Source of the DNA: Neoarius graeffei
Lineage: Eukaryota > Chordata > Actinopteri > Siluriformes > Ariidae
Assembly (NCBI RefSeq): GCF_027579695.1
Contig: NC_083570.1
Coordinates: 97,095,463-97,159,462 of the forward strand
DNA length: 64,000 nt
Direction: 5' to 3'
How positions within the stretch are numbered: position 1 is the stretch's first letter; each line of letters starts with the position of its first letter. Below the pieces are notes generated by a model. That model had not been told where the DNA came from. It did not search any database and saw nothing but the letters and a program-made list of their open reading frames with translations. Made by a program: the position numbers and the translations under genes. Below, one piece after another: positions 1 through 11,027 of the stretch.

Positions 1-615
1 TCATGACAACTGCAGTCCTAAAGTTAGCAAGTTAACTGTAGTCCTCAGCCATGGATGCATTACTGTAATGGCCCTTTTCCACTACCCTTTTTCAGCTCAC
101 TTCAGCTCGCTTCAGCTCACTTCAGCCCGACACGGCTCGCGTTTCGACTACCAAAAACCAGCACGACTCAGCTCGTTTCAGCCCTGCTTAGCCCCTAAAA
201 CTCGCACCGTTTTGGAGTGGGGCTGAAGCGAGCCAAGCCGTGCCGAGTGAGTCTGGAGGCGTGAGCAGACACTCCCCTGTGCACTGATTGGTGAGGAGGA
301 GTGTCCTCACATGCCCACACACGCCCCGCGAGCGCGCTGGGATCTGTAAACACCGCAAACCCGGAAGAAAGAGAATTACGAATTATGAGAATTTCTGAAG
401 GCTTATGCGCCTCGCCTCATCTATACGCTCTTGCCAGTCAGTATCTGTTGGCGTTGTCGGTGACAACAAGCCACAGCACCAAGACCAGCAACATTAACGA
501 CTCCATGTCCTCCATGTTTATTGTTTACTATTCGGGTCGTGAGACTACTGCTTAAAAGCTCACTGAATCAGTGACATACAGAGCATCGTGGACGAGTTCG
601 CGGAGCGCAAGGCTC

Positions 616-1850
616 GTCGTATGCCCTTCAAATAATGCGCGCAGTAGGCTATTGATGTTTTATTATGACCAGTGTTGGGTACGTTACTTTCAAAAAGTAA
701 TTAGTTATAGTTACTAGTTACTTTTCCCAAAAAGTAACTGAGTTAGTAACGGAGTTACTTTGTCATAAAAGTAACTAATTACCAGGGAAAGTAATTATTC
801 CGTTACATTTTGTTCCCCCTCAAAAAAAATCAAATTCAATTAGTGTAATCATAATAAAAGTGAATGTTAAATGTGTTTAATGACTGAAATGGACACTTAA
901 CAGAACCAATTAGTAATGTTATCTACACTATATTAATATTTTTGTGGGACAATGTGAGAAGACATATATCAAATGTAATATATTTTTGCAGTTATTAAAA
1001 TTATGTTACTAATTACTGGCCACTGACGAGGACAAACGCTTTGTTCCTCGACATAATGTGCATTGCATGTAAACACTCTTGCCTTTTATTTCAAGTAATG
1101 AAAAGTAATGTCTGTATTTCCAGTGTGAAAGCGCAGTGCTGGGCTGACCGCTCGCCATCGCTGGGTCTTCCGATTGAAAGCGTGCGCAGTAGTGCAGTAG
1201 GCGTGGCCTACCTACATATGTTGTCCAAATCTACTCTGATTGGCTTACTGTGCCGTTGTCTCGTGTCTCCCCGCCCCACACTAAAGCAGAGTAAAGAAAG
1301 GCTGAATGAGCAGCGTGCCAGATGAGAACAGCTTTAATAAAGTAACGCATAGTATTTTATTGTAAGTAACGGGAACGGCGTTATAACGATGTAAAAAGTA
1401 ATTAGTTAGATTACTCGTTACTAAAAAAAGTAACGCCGTTAGTAACGCCGTTTATTCTAACGCCGTTATTCCCATCACTGATTATGAGCCATGTACAGTA
1501 TGTCACCTAATGTTTTTTTGTTTCTGAGTTACATGTTCGTTTGAAGGACTTAATGTACAAAATAACATAGTTGCACCCCGTAGTGTTGAAATTGGTAAAC
1601 ACAGTGCATTCAGTGAGGTTTGCACCGCCCTCCTTTTATTTCTGACTCTTCCTGTCACCGTTGCAACCTCTGAGCGCTCATTCGTATGCCCTTCAAATAA
1701 TGTGCGCAGTATAGGCTATTGATGTTTTATTATGAGCCATGTACAGTATCCTAATGTTTTTTGTTTCTGAGTTACATGTTCGTTTGAAGGACTTGATGTA
1801 CTAAATAACATAGTTGCACCCGGTAGTGTTGAAATTGGTAAACACCGCAG
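616..1850 (+). repeat. direct duplication of a ~165-bp segment, first copy split by a hAT insertion
   Basis: The segment starting atgcccttcaaataatg occurs at about 621 and again at about 1686. Both copies run through ctattgatgttttattatga, then the ggacttaatgtac stretch, to gttgaaattggtaaacac. The first copy is interrupted at 670-1480; the second is uninterrupted and therefore shows the empty insertion site. Confidence 0.75.
670..1480. mobile_element. hAT-type nonautonomous element (811 bp)
   Basis: It begins cagtgttgggtacg and ends with the imperfect inverted copy ttattcccatcactg. Flanks are attatgac (662-669) and attatgag (1481-1488), an 8-bp target-site duplication with one mismatch, as expected for hAT. 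Subterminal regions are rich in agtaac/gttact motifs in opposite orientation. No transposase remains; an open frame at 1041-1325 has no recognisable domain. Confidence 0.75.
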
Positions 1851-2270
1851 TTGCGGACATTTTGTAGCCTAAAATGATGTTATGATAAGCTTTAATAAAG
1901 GGCCCGGTCATTTGCCCCGCCCCCGGCCCGGCTCTGACTTGTTCCGCCACTGTCACTGATGTCACTGTTTGCGCTGCTTAACGACATCACGTGACGTCCA
2001 CCCACTTTCGCTAACTCCACCCAATGTGTCCACCCACTTCCAGCCAGCACGGTTCAGCGCGGTTGTAGTCGAAATGCAACTCCAACAGCCCCACTCAGCT
2101 CGACTCAGCTCGACTCGGCACGGCACGGCACGGCTCAGCCGCGTTTGTAGTGGAAAAGCGGCATAAGTGTCCAGAGACATCTTCCAAGTGCGACTTTTAA
2201 CTGTCCATATGGGGCCATCCTCCACAAGAGTAATGCGATGAGACTGCAGCCAAACGTAGGGCATCAGGAT

Positions 2271-2456
2271 GGATCAGGCAGGTCCGAGGAGCAGAAGAGG
2301 TCAGGATCTTACTGGTGTCCCAAGATCAACATGTAAAATTTAAACATGTAAATCTTTTGCTTTGGATCAGGCAGGTCCGAGGAGCAGAAGAGGTCAGGAT
2401 CTTACTGGTGTCCCAAGATCAACATGTAAAATTTAAACATGTAAATCTTTTGACTC
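2271..2456 (+). repeat. 93-bp tandem duplication, two copies
   Basis: Two adjacent copies begin ggatcaggcaggtccgagg at 2271 and 2364. They are identical over about 89 bp and differ only at the junction. The identity implies a recent duplication. The parent sequence looks like an old dispersed repeat, not a gene. Confidence 0.85.
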
Positions 2457-2788
2457 TAAAAGCAACTTGGTTGCACTGCACAGTGACGTTGTGATCTCCT
2501 TTTCCTTCTTTAAAAGTGAAAGTGTTTGAATTTCCATGATAGAAAATCATTTCTGTCCTGGCTGTGCACCAACTCCATTAGCTCATTTCGGGGTGTGTGG
2601 GCAGATGTAATATGAAAGCATAATGCAATTTTTTTTCAGTCAAGGGCTTCTGGGAAATGCACTGAATTTCCATAATTTAATTTGAGAGTGAATGAATATG
2701 TGAACTAAGAAATCAGTTCTTTGAAATAATTTCAAGAATGTAACCGTATTCTGATTACCATCGATTTGTATTTGAATACAGTTACTCA

Positions 2789-2910
2789 AGCCCTGTGATG
2801 ATCTGGCGACTTGTCCAGGGTGTACCCCGCCTCTCACCCATAGTCAGCTGGGATAGGCTCAAGCTTGCCCGCAACCCTGCACAGGATAAGCAGTTATGGA
2901 TAATGGATGG
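2789..2910 (+). mobile_element. 5'-truncated Mermaid-like SINE (tail only)
   Basis: Only the 3' third is present, from ccctgtgatgatctgg to the ggatggat tail. It is flanked by 13-bp direct repeats atacagttactca (2776-2788 and 2911-2923), so it inserted already truncated, as target-primed reverse transcription produces. Confidence 0.85.
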
Positions 2911-2923
2911 ATACAGTTACTCA

Positions 2924-3291
2924 TATTTTGTATTCGAAATATGTAACACTGTTGCATATATTCCATTACTCCTCAATGCTGGGTATAAGAGGAAGAAAGC
3001 ATATGCTGTTATTGAAAATAATCAATTTCAGGGTGATAACAGTAACTCCACTTCAGATTAAGCTACATCACACTGCACTGTCATTGATTATTTTCTTATG
3101 ACAATTTTATGGCAGTGTTATTTCTTCCTTCAAGACTTCCAATGAATGCATCGAAAATTAAAATATCAAAATTCTCATTCTTATATCATATCAAATATAT
3201 GCATACTGAAAAAAAACTTTAAAAATCAAATTGTAAATGCATTTTAATGTAAAAAAACATTGGGTTAAAAATAAGAGATTTATTTCCTTAC
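2924..3291. other. no gene seen
   Basis: AT-rich sequence without convincing splice sites, repeats or a recognisable reading frame, lying just downstream (minus strand) of the candidate exon at 3292. Confidence 0.5.
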
Positions 3292-3358
3292 CATAGTAGT
3301 TTCCCCCTTGTTCTGTTTTACTCGATATGATTGTGATTGGCCGGCTGGACATGGCTTC
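3292..3358 (-). CDS. candidate internal exon of an unrecognised host gene
   Basis: On the minus strand a strong acceptor (ctgctgctgttttccag) precedes a 67-bp block that ends at a good donor (gtaaggaa). Frame 0 is open and encodes EAMSSRPITIISSKTEQG followed by Gly-Asn-Tyr-Tyr, ending in phase 1. The size and both splice signals are typical of a vertebrate internal exon, and the block is not part of any repeat seen here. I do not recognise the protein. It lies on the same strand as the other candidate exons, but the stop at 26521 means it must belong to another isoform or another gene. An alternative frame is also open, so the frame is uncertain. Confidence 0.4.
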
Positions 3359-3359
3359 C

Positions 3360-3974
3360 TGGAAAACAGCAGCAGGGAGTCATAGTTAAGAAGAAAATCT
3401 ATGCAGCCTGATACTGAGAAGATTCGTGGTGTTCCTTGAAACACTGTAGCCTGCTGTCGTTCACAAGAGATCAATTATCCAACATTTAATACGTCTCTTT
3501 CCTGTGCGACCTTTTATGAAAAACAGCTTGTGTAAAATGTTGTACACAACAAAGACGGCACTTGCGATCTCAGATGGCCACCGAAGATGCAGAGTCTCAG
3601 CTAATTGCTTGAACTACCTTCCGCTGTCATTACCTTCAATTCAGAAGCAGCATATCCAAGAATAAATGGATTTTCATGTCAAGGTTGTGGAAATTCAGTC
3701 TCGTAGGAGGTTTTACTAATGCACTTTTTAAAGGCAGTAGCTCTGAATGCCATTCAAATTATTGCGACAGTCTCACACTCATTTGCAACTCCTGAGGTAT
3801 TATAATCTCGAAAGCAGCACATCAGTGGACTGAATACATACTGAGAGGTTTTTCAAATAAAAAAATATATAGGATTCATCTTTTTTTCTGTCTCTTTAAA
3901 GGTTAAACAAGTTTGGTATACAGATGGGTTTAAGTGATTGGCCAAGTTCATCGATGTTGATGATGATTTATGAT
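3360..3974. other. no gene seen
   Basis: Presumed intron or intergenic sequence. I found no open frame with splice signals and no repeat shared with the rest of the window. Confidence 0.5.
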
Positions 3975-4560
3975 TATTATTAGCTCAACCGGCCGGTAGG
4001 CAATGAGCTTATGCCATCATGTTGTCCGTCGTCCATATTTCACGAAAATCGCTTCTTCTCTCTCAATTCTTCACCAATTTTTATTCTTTTTGACAGGAAG
4101 GTCGGTCTGTCTGGGCTGCATATAGCTTCTACCCAAATTTGCATAATTGCAATTAATAATGAAGATATGCAGTAATTAAGCCCTAATGAGCAGCTTCCAT
4201 ACAAATCACTTCTCCCTCAGTTCTTCACCGATTTTGATTCTTTCTGGCATGAAGGTAGAGGTACCTTGGATGCATATAACTTCTATCCAGATTAGCTTAA
4301 TTACAATTATTAATGAAGTTATGGACTAATTAAGCCTTAATGAGCAGTTCAACAAAAATCACTTCTTTTCGGTCAATTCCTCACCGTTTTGGGTTCTTTC
4401 TGGCAAATAGGTCAGTATTCCTAGGGTGTATATTGCTTCTATATATAGCTTGTACCAGTATATAGTGTATATAGCTTGCAACATTTATTGCGCAAGGTGA
4501 CCCACTTTAGATCGTTCCTTCTGGACTAGCTGGAGTGAGCTACGCCGTCACTGACGGTCT
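3975..4560 (+). repeat. dispersed repeat G, copy 1 (internal ~110-bp subrepeats)
   Basis: It starts near agctcaaccggccggtagg and ends near gccgtcactgacggtct. Inside, a unit with ttcttcaccgattttgatt and a run of ttctacccaaatttgcat type repeats about three times. An inverted second copy lies at 53205-54400. No coding capacity was recognised and the class is unresolved. Confidence 0.6.
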
Positions 4561-4645
4561 TGTTTTATTATTATTCCTGTAGGAATCATTAAGGGTAATA
4601 TTGTTTAGCCTATAATACACTTCAAATATTTTAATATTCTGACAG

Positions 4646-5016
4646 TTGGGCCATGGGCAGCGCAGCAGTGCATTCATTATCACTGTCACCTTACAGCAAG
4701 AAGGTTCCAGGTTTGAACTTTGCAGACAATTTGCACACAATTCTGTGAGAAGCTTGCACGTTCTCCTTATGCTTGTATGAGTTTCCTCTGGGTGCTCTGG
4801 TTTCCTCCCACAGTCCAAAGACAGGTAGATGAGGTCAACTGGCTACTCAAATTGTCCATATGTGTGAACGCGAGTGTGAATGCTTGTTCGTCTCAGTTTT
4901 TGGATTGGCGACCTGTCCAGGATGTACCCCACCTCTCACCCAAAGTCTGATGCGATTGGCTCCAGCTTCCGCCACAACCCTGACAGATAAATGGCATAGA
5001 TAATGGATGGATCAAT
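4646..5016 (+). mobile_element. old full-length Mermaid-like SINE
   Basis: A degraded copy: ccttacagcaagaagg, the catgttctcc-equivalent segment, then gacctgtccaggatgtacc and an ataatggatgg tail are all recognisable but diverged. The tRNA-like B box is decayed. It is older than most copies in the window. Confidence 0.7.
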
Positions 5017-5422
5017 GGATTGATTGATGTACAGTCGGGCCACACAGCTTCTGATACAACCTTGACCTTGACACTGCTTATTATGGCATATTTTGGAAAG
5101 AAAACTATGTCAAACCTAAACCAAACTGTTAAGTATCTCAAGTATTCAAGACGAACGTGGAGCCTAGAATTTAAAAAAAAATCTTCAATATGTTATAGTC
5201 AGTTTATCCTGGCCATGAACTGGAAGCAAGTTTATGACAGCTGACACAGCTGTCTCGCACTTCTAAATTCACAAATGCATATTTAACAGCCTTTTGACAC
5301 CAGTGTAGATTTACTCTGCTAAAGGAAAATGCACATATTGAAGGAATGGCAATATGAATCTTCTGAAGATCTGTAGAAATTTAAGCATGTACAATAATTG
5401 CACAAAATTGCCCCTTATAAAT

Positions 5423-5423
<1 letters not shown>

Positions 5424-5463
<40 letters not shown>

Positions 5464-5556
5464 TGCCCTGTGATGCCAACCAGTGTGCATTCCACTCAGT
5501 GTTCCTGGGACTGACTCCAGATCCACATCCATGACTCTTACCAAGATAAAGCACTT
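5424..5556 (+). repeat. (GT)n microsatellite and a degenerate SINE tail
   Basis: About 19 GT repeats (5424-5461) are followed by a diverged tail-like segment ending accaagataaagcacttact. The second part resembles other teleost SINE tails ending in ggataaagcgcttactga, but the match is weak. Confidence 0.5.
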
Positions 5557-5559
5557 ACT

Positions 5560-6190
5560 GAAGTTAAAGATAAAACCTGGTATATTGAGCTACTTGCTCT
5601 TCTTTTTGTCTGTACGAAGACCTCATTCTGCACAAAAAAAAGGCATACAAGCCTCATCATGCATTTTAACCACCTTCTAAAAGGCAACACGCTAAGTGAG
5701 CTTCTCCCATTCATACATATCCAAATGATTCTGAATTGCAGTAAAAGGGTGATTTCAGCACAATAAAGGATTTGGAAGTAGCCCATTAGCAGCAGGTAGC
5801 TTTGCACATGATTTTGTCTGCCTCACATTATGCCACATCCTTGTCAAGTGGGAGAATTTGAAAGGATGTACAGTTTAATTAAACTTTTTATTAAGGGAAC
5901 TGGAAATGTACTGACAGTCATATTAATGCCTTCCATTAGCACGTCCTTGTTCTGACATGAGAGCCTTTGTTTCATAAGAACTTCATTTATTCACACGTTT
6001 ATCGCTTCGATACTGAACTCACTTGCTTTTTATTCCCAACCTTTTTAATAGCACTTAAACCACAATTTGTGCCTCATTCTCTACAATTATTAATTAATTA
6101 TGATAATCAAAACTTATACATGTAGATATACTGTACGTGTCGACTGAATTCTACTAGAGCAAGGTCTGGCTTACTTACTGCCTGGGAAAT
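5560..6190. other. no gene seen
   Basis: AT-rich sequence without recognisable genes or repeats shared elsewhere in the window. Confidence 0.5.
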
Positions 6191-6193
6191 AAC

Positions 6194-6324
6194 ATTTAAA
6201 TAATATTAGCTGGTGTTGAGTGGTATATCAGATATATTCCATTTAGCTAGCATGATACTGAATGAGTTGAAGACGAGTAGCTGAATGGAATATATCTGAC
6301 AAACCATGAAATAAAGTCAGCCAA

Positions 6325-6379
<55 letters not shown>

Positions 6380-6752
6380 ATACATTCCTTTCAGGTGTTC
6401 AACACGTCTTTCGCTTTCAAAATTCTCTCAAAACCTTCCGTATTTAACAAAGCAAACCTGGTGGCCATGTTTGTTTACAAATTGACAGTCGCTTGCTAGT
6501 GCAGAAGTTTTACGTCTCCGACGTGTGACGTCATGTTCTCTTGACAACCATGCAATATCATAAACCATATTCAACGCTCATTCCCCATTGGGTAAAGTGA
6601 CGTAATACACGTAAGATAAGTGATATGCTAACAATATTGCATGATACTGTATCAAACCAAATGAATGAAACCCACGAGAAGGGAATAGAACATGCTTTTA
6701 TATGCTTTTATTCCATCGAGAAAGTGTCCTGTATGTATAATAATCACTAATA
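6194..6752 (+). repeat. dispersed repeat F, copy 1, with (TTA)n
   Basis: It runs from taatattagctggtgttg to cctgtatgtataataatcac and shares almost its whole length, including the ttctcaaaaccttc and catgtttgtttacaaattg stretches, with 58368-59272 in the same orientation. A TTA microsatellite (about 6328-6377) lies inside. In the second copy a SINE sits in the same microsatellite. No coding capacity; class unknown. Confidence 0.65.
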
Positions 6753-8015
6753 TTGAATGAACGAGTCCTCTTGATAGAATGTGGGGTGTTAAATATTAAG
6801 TCAACATAATGAATTATTAAGTGAAAATAACATGATATTTGAAATAACAAGCTATTTATTTTAAAAATAGCAAATGACATAGAACTTGTGGTTCCATAAT
6901 ACATGAACTACTTCTATACTGTACATTGGAGTAAATTGGAGCAAATCATAGGCTATACTTGTTGAGTTTACTTTAAAGAGTACTTTAAAGATTGTATTAG
7001 CTTTACTTGAATGTGAACTACATATTAATCTAAATGTGCAAAAAACAAACAAATCTAATATGTTCTCTACTGGTGTTGTTGTACTCAAGACCGGTCTCAA
7101 GACCACTTTTCTTGGTCTTGTCTTGGAATCAACCACATTTTTACTTGGTCTTATCTCGGTCTCAGACATAGAGGACTCTGGATTTTATTTCCAAGACCAG
7201 TCAAGACCATAATTGTGGAGATTTCACTAAATTGCTTGTGCATTGTCTGATTTATTTGTTCACATCAGTGGTTCCCAAACTGGGGGGCGCGGACACTCGG
7301 CGAGTGGGGCGTGTGGTCACACGCAAGGGGCTGGTTTACAGTTCCACCAACAAATAACAAACGTCTTCCTCTTCAGTCCAGCCAATGAAAACAGAGATTT
7401 ATTTGAAATCTCAGCAAGGAACTTTTATAGACACAGCTCAAGTACATAAGAGATCACAGACATCAGAAACACGCCACTGTGCAATCGAGTCTAGCTCGTA
7501 CCACTGCAGCTTTCATATAGCCTACTATTAGCTTTTCAATTACCTTTTTCCAACAACCTTTTTAAAGGCTATATCCTTGCATATATAGCTAGCCTTCCAG
7601 CACTGCTATTGCAGTAATAATTTAAACAGTCTTTTTAAAGACTATTTCAGCCCTCTTTTATCGCTTTAAAACTCCATTTAAATCTGATCTTACCATCTCT
7701 CTTTCCTACTTGTCAACTTACTTTCTCCTTTGTCTCCTTTGCCTATTTGTCAACTTTCTCCTTTCTTTCATCTTTCTCCTACTTTTTTCTCTCTTTCCTC
7801 CACCTTTTTTCTTCAGTGAAAACTTGTAAGGTCCAACACCATCACAGTTAATTATATTTTAACTTAATTACATTAAGCACGGTTTGTAGATTGCTCATTT
7901 TAGCGGAGCCAAGTCTGGTGCTTGGTGGTAAGGTGCTAGCATTCTTAGCTGAGCAAGTCCCTTTGCTACGTTCACACTTACAGCATAACGATCTTTTATT
8001 GGGTTAAAAAACAAT

Positions 8016-9796
8016 ATGGACAAATGTCTAATTCATGAAAAAAGAGCTGGTCCCACTGATGCACCAGTTCTCAAAAAACCAAAACTCCGCAAATATGACG
8101 GAAGTTATTTACAATATGTTTTTTCTGTTACTAGCACACTGGAACCACATCCGCAATGTGTCATTTGTGTGGAGGTGCTTGCCAATGACAGCATGAAACC
8201 ATGCAAATTAAAGAGGCGTTTGGACACCAAGCACCCTGACATGAAAAATAAATTGGTGGATTATTTCAAAAGAAAACGTGATGCCCTTCATCTACAAAAG
8301 TCCACCATAACCAAACATACCACCATATCTAGTCAGTGTCTCGAAGCTTCATACGTGGTCTCCCAAAGGATAGCTAAATTTGGGAAGCCACATACTATTG
8401 CCGAGACACTGGTTTTGCCTGCAGCACAGGATATTTGCAGAATAATGCTGGGGGAAGCGCCACCACTAAACTTGGTGACATTCCACTATCCAATGACATT
8501 GTAGCTCGCAGGATCTCTGATTTGGCCAGTGATGTTAAGGAGCAGTTGCTACAACTAGTGAGACAGAGTCCTTACCATGCATTGCAGTTAGATGAGTTGA
8601 CTGATATTGCTGGACAGGCTCAGGTGCTTACATAGGTAAGGTTTGTGAAAGACCAGGGAATTGAAGAGGATGTTCTGTTTTGTCTTCCTCTTCAAACCCG
8701 TACAACTGAGGAAGCAATCTTACATCTTATTGGCTTGTTTGTCAAAAATGCAGACTTGGTCTGGAAGAAGTGTGTTGGTATTTGTACCGATGGGGCACAA
8801 TCAATGACAGGACGTGAGAGTGGCCTAGTGACATGCCTTCAACAGGTAGCTCCATTAGCAAGATGGACTCATTGCATGATCCATTCCGAGGCACTTGCAG
8901 CTAAAAAAATGCCGACACTCTTTCAGTCTGTGCTTCAACAGGCAGTTCAGATGATAAATTACATTAAGTCGCATCCATTGAACTCACGGTTATTCGGGGT
9001 CCTCCGTCAGGAAATAGGTTCTGGGCATGGACAGCTGCTCTTGCACACAGAGGTTTGCTGGCTTTCCAGAGGGAGAGTGTTACAGCGCTTGTATGAGCTG
9101 TGAGAAAAGGTGAAGTTGTTTTTGACCGAAAGCAATTCAGAACTGGCCAAGCACCTCCATGATTCCCTGTGGCTAGTTTCCTTGTCGTATTTGGTCAACA
9201 TATTTGACAGACTGAATAGTTTGAATCTGTCTTTGCAAGGCCGAGATTCCAATGTGTTGGTCCTTGCTGACAGAGTGGATGCTTTCACCCAAAAACGTGT
9301 CATCTGGCATGACCGCATAATTGTCAGAAATTGTGACGTGTTCCCCAGCCTCGCGGACTTCATCACTGAGGCACACGGCAGTGATTTCTCCTCTATTTTT
9401 CAATGAGCTGGAGATCACCTGTCCGGGCTTAAGCAGCAGTTAGTTTCTTATTTCAAGGAGGACTACTGGTCATTTTCATGGGTTCGGGACCCATTTGTTT
9501 GCACCACAAATGATTTGTCACTGCAAATGCAAGAGCAGCTTATTGAGCCGAAGAGTGACAGCAGGCTGAAGCACCTTTTTAGCACCTGTTCTCTTACATC
9601 CTTCTGGGTAACAGTGATGCAGGAGGACCCCCAGCTCTGAGACGTTGCCTTAAAAATTCTCCTACCTTTCGTGTCAACATACTTGTGTGAGGCAGGCTTT
9701 TCAAAACTGACCACGCTCAAAATTAAGTACCGCAATTGTGCACAGATTGAGGATGACCTGAGTCTGTGTTTAACTAAAATTGAGCCAAGAATTTGA
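8016..9796 (+). pseudogene. hAT transposase, ZBED5/SCAND3-like, inactivated
   Basis: The start is MDKCLIHEKRAGPTDAPV. A BED-type finger follows, with a CVIC pair and a later KHP histidine (about residues 50-85). The RNase H-like region shows LQLDELTDIAGQAQ, where the family usually has DESTD, then CTDGAQSMTG and HCMIHSEALAAKK. The C-terminal dimerisation region reads LPFVSTYLCEAGFSKLTTLK. The frame is broken by a shift near 8435-8504 and by stops near 8633, 9101, 9404 and 9639. Overall length fits a complete family member of roughly 590 residues. It once catalysed cut-and-paste transposition and is now dead. Confidence 0.85.
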
Positions 9797-10112
9797 GAAC
9801 TCTGGCAAACAAAGCAGGCTCGTGTGTCACACTGAGACATTCATTAACACTAACTCTGGTACTCCGGTAGAGGTTGTTTGTTTGTTCATGTGTTTGTTTG
9901 TTAGCAACTTTGCAGAAAAAAATGTACAGACGGATTTTCATGAAAATTTTACTAGATGCGTGTCTTGGCCCAATGAAGAACTTAAATTTTGTGTCTGTGT
10001 CTGGATCCAGAAATTTTTTAAAGGATCTAGGGCAAAATTGAACATTTTCAGTCTTGGACTGTGTTGTCTAACATTGTAATAATACAATAATACACAACAA
10101 TAAAAAACAGCC

Positions 10113-10147
<35 letters not shown>

Positions 10148-10523
10148 GCGGCACGGTGGTGTAGTGGTTAGTGCTGTCGCCTCACAGCAAGAAGGTCCTG
10201 GGTTCGAGCCCCGGGGCTGGCGAGGGCCTTTCTGTGCAGAGTTTGCATGTTCTCCCCGTGTCCGTGTGGGTTTCCTCCGGGTGCTCCGGTTTCCCCCACA
10301 GTCCAAAGACATGCAGGTTAGGTTAACTGGTGACTCTAAATTGACCGTAGGTGTGAATGTGAGTGTGAATGGTTGTCTGTGTCTATGTGTCAGCCCTGTG
10401 ATGACCTGGCGACTTGTCCAGGGTGTACCCCGCCTTTCGCCCGTAGTCAGCTGGGATAGGCTCCAGCTTGCCTGCGACCCTGTAGAAGGATAAAGCGGCT
10501 AGAGATAATGAGATGAGATGAGA
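10113..10523 (+). mobile_element. full-length Mermaid-like SINE inserted in (AAT)n
   Basis: The SINE (10147-10523) starts ggcggcacggtggtgtagtg, containing an A-box-like sequence, and has a B box in gggttcgagcccc, so the head is tRNA-derived. The body includes catgttctccccgtgt and gtccaaagacatgcaggtt, and the tail is agataatgagatgagatgag. AAT repeats on both sides (from 10113, and after 10523) are the target. This copy is close to the local consensus and serves as reference for the others. Confidence 0.9.
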
Positions 10524-11027
10524 TAATAATAATAGCTTATCTATCTTTTTTCAGGGGGGCTCAAAGTACACTTGCTACAGTTGGGGGGGCCCAGATCGCA
10601 AATGTTTGAGAACCCCTGTTTCACATCATTACTGTGATTGGATGTAATCAATCAAATGCAGCCAATAATGTGACTCATTGCGAATTTGAAATTTTCATTA
10701 CTGTTAACAGCTGTCACCCCTCCCCCACCCTTTCACACACACTGGTCTGATCCTGGTCTTGACTCAGTCTTACCCTGCCTTGGTCTTGGTCTTGACTTGA
10801 TCTTAACCCCTCAAAGTCTTGGTCACGATACACTCTGGTCTTGGTCCTGACTTGGTTTTGGTGGTCTTTAGGTGGTCTTGACTACAACACTACTCTCGAC
10901 ATATCATATATAAGTTACCAGTCTGAGAGATTTTCCTCTGAGCCTTGAGATGCTTCCATGACTTTTAAAGATGCTGCTCACTTGGCTTCGTAGAAAACTC
11001 TCTGATTTTCATGCTTTGGTACTATCA

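Larger units (their letters stand above)
68..2164. mobile_element. 2.1-kb terminal-inverted-repeat DNA element
   Basis: The left end reads gcccttttccactac and the right end is its complement, gtagtggaaaagcggc. Inside each end are clustered ctcag/cggctcag motifs in opposite orientation (about 85-250 and 2040-2150). No transposase is recognisable. An open frame at 301-555 matches no family I know. The superfamily is not resolved. The interior holds a direct duplication and a nested hAT MITE, listed separately. Confidence 0.6.
7266..10618 (+). mobile_element. hAT transposon with BED-finger (ZBED5/SCAND3-like) transposase
   Basis: The left terminus is cagtggttcccaaactgggg and the right terminus gtttgagaacccctg, its imperfect inverted copy. 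Flanks gttcacat (7258-7265) and tttcacat (10619-10626) are an 8-bp target-site duplication with one mismatch. The element carries a broken transposase frame and, near its right end, a SINE in an AAT microsatellite. It lies inside the caagacc-ended element. Confidence 0.85.
7071..10904. mobile_element. TIR element with caagacc-rich ends, host of a nested hAT
   Basis: The left end reads ttgtactcaagaccggtctc and the right end gtggtcttgactacaacac, inverted to each other. The subterminal regions (7077-7215 and 10742-10895) repeat tcttggtcttg in opposite orientation. Removing the nested hAT at 7266-10618 leaves about 480 bp, typical of a MITE. No clean target-site duplication was found, so the exact ends are uncertain. 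Confidence 0.6.

Noticed and set aside
301-555. 84-codon frame within the first TIR element as transposase
   Set aside because: No catalytic or DNA-binding motif could be identified.
10147-10225. tRNA gene at SINE heads
   Set aside because: A and B boxes are present but no cloverleaf with an anticodon arm can be formed; the flanks show retroposition.
10164-10493. Open frame of 109 codons (and many similar ones) beginning MVSAVASQQEGPGF
   Set aside because: These are translations of the Mermaid-like SINE, repeated at every full-length copy on both strands.
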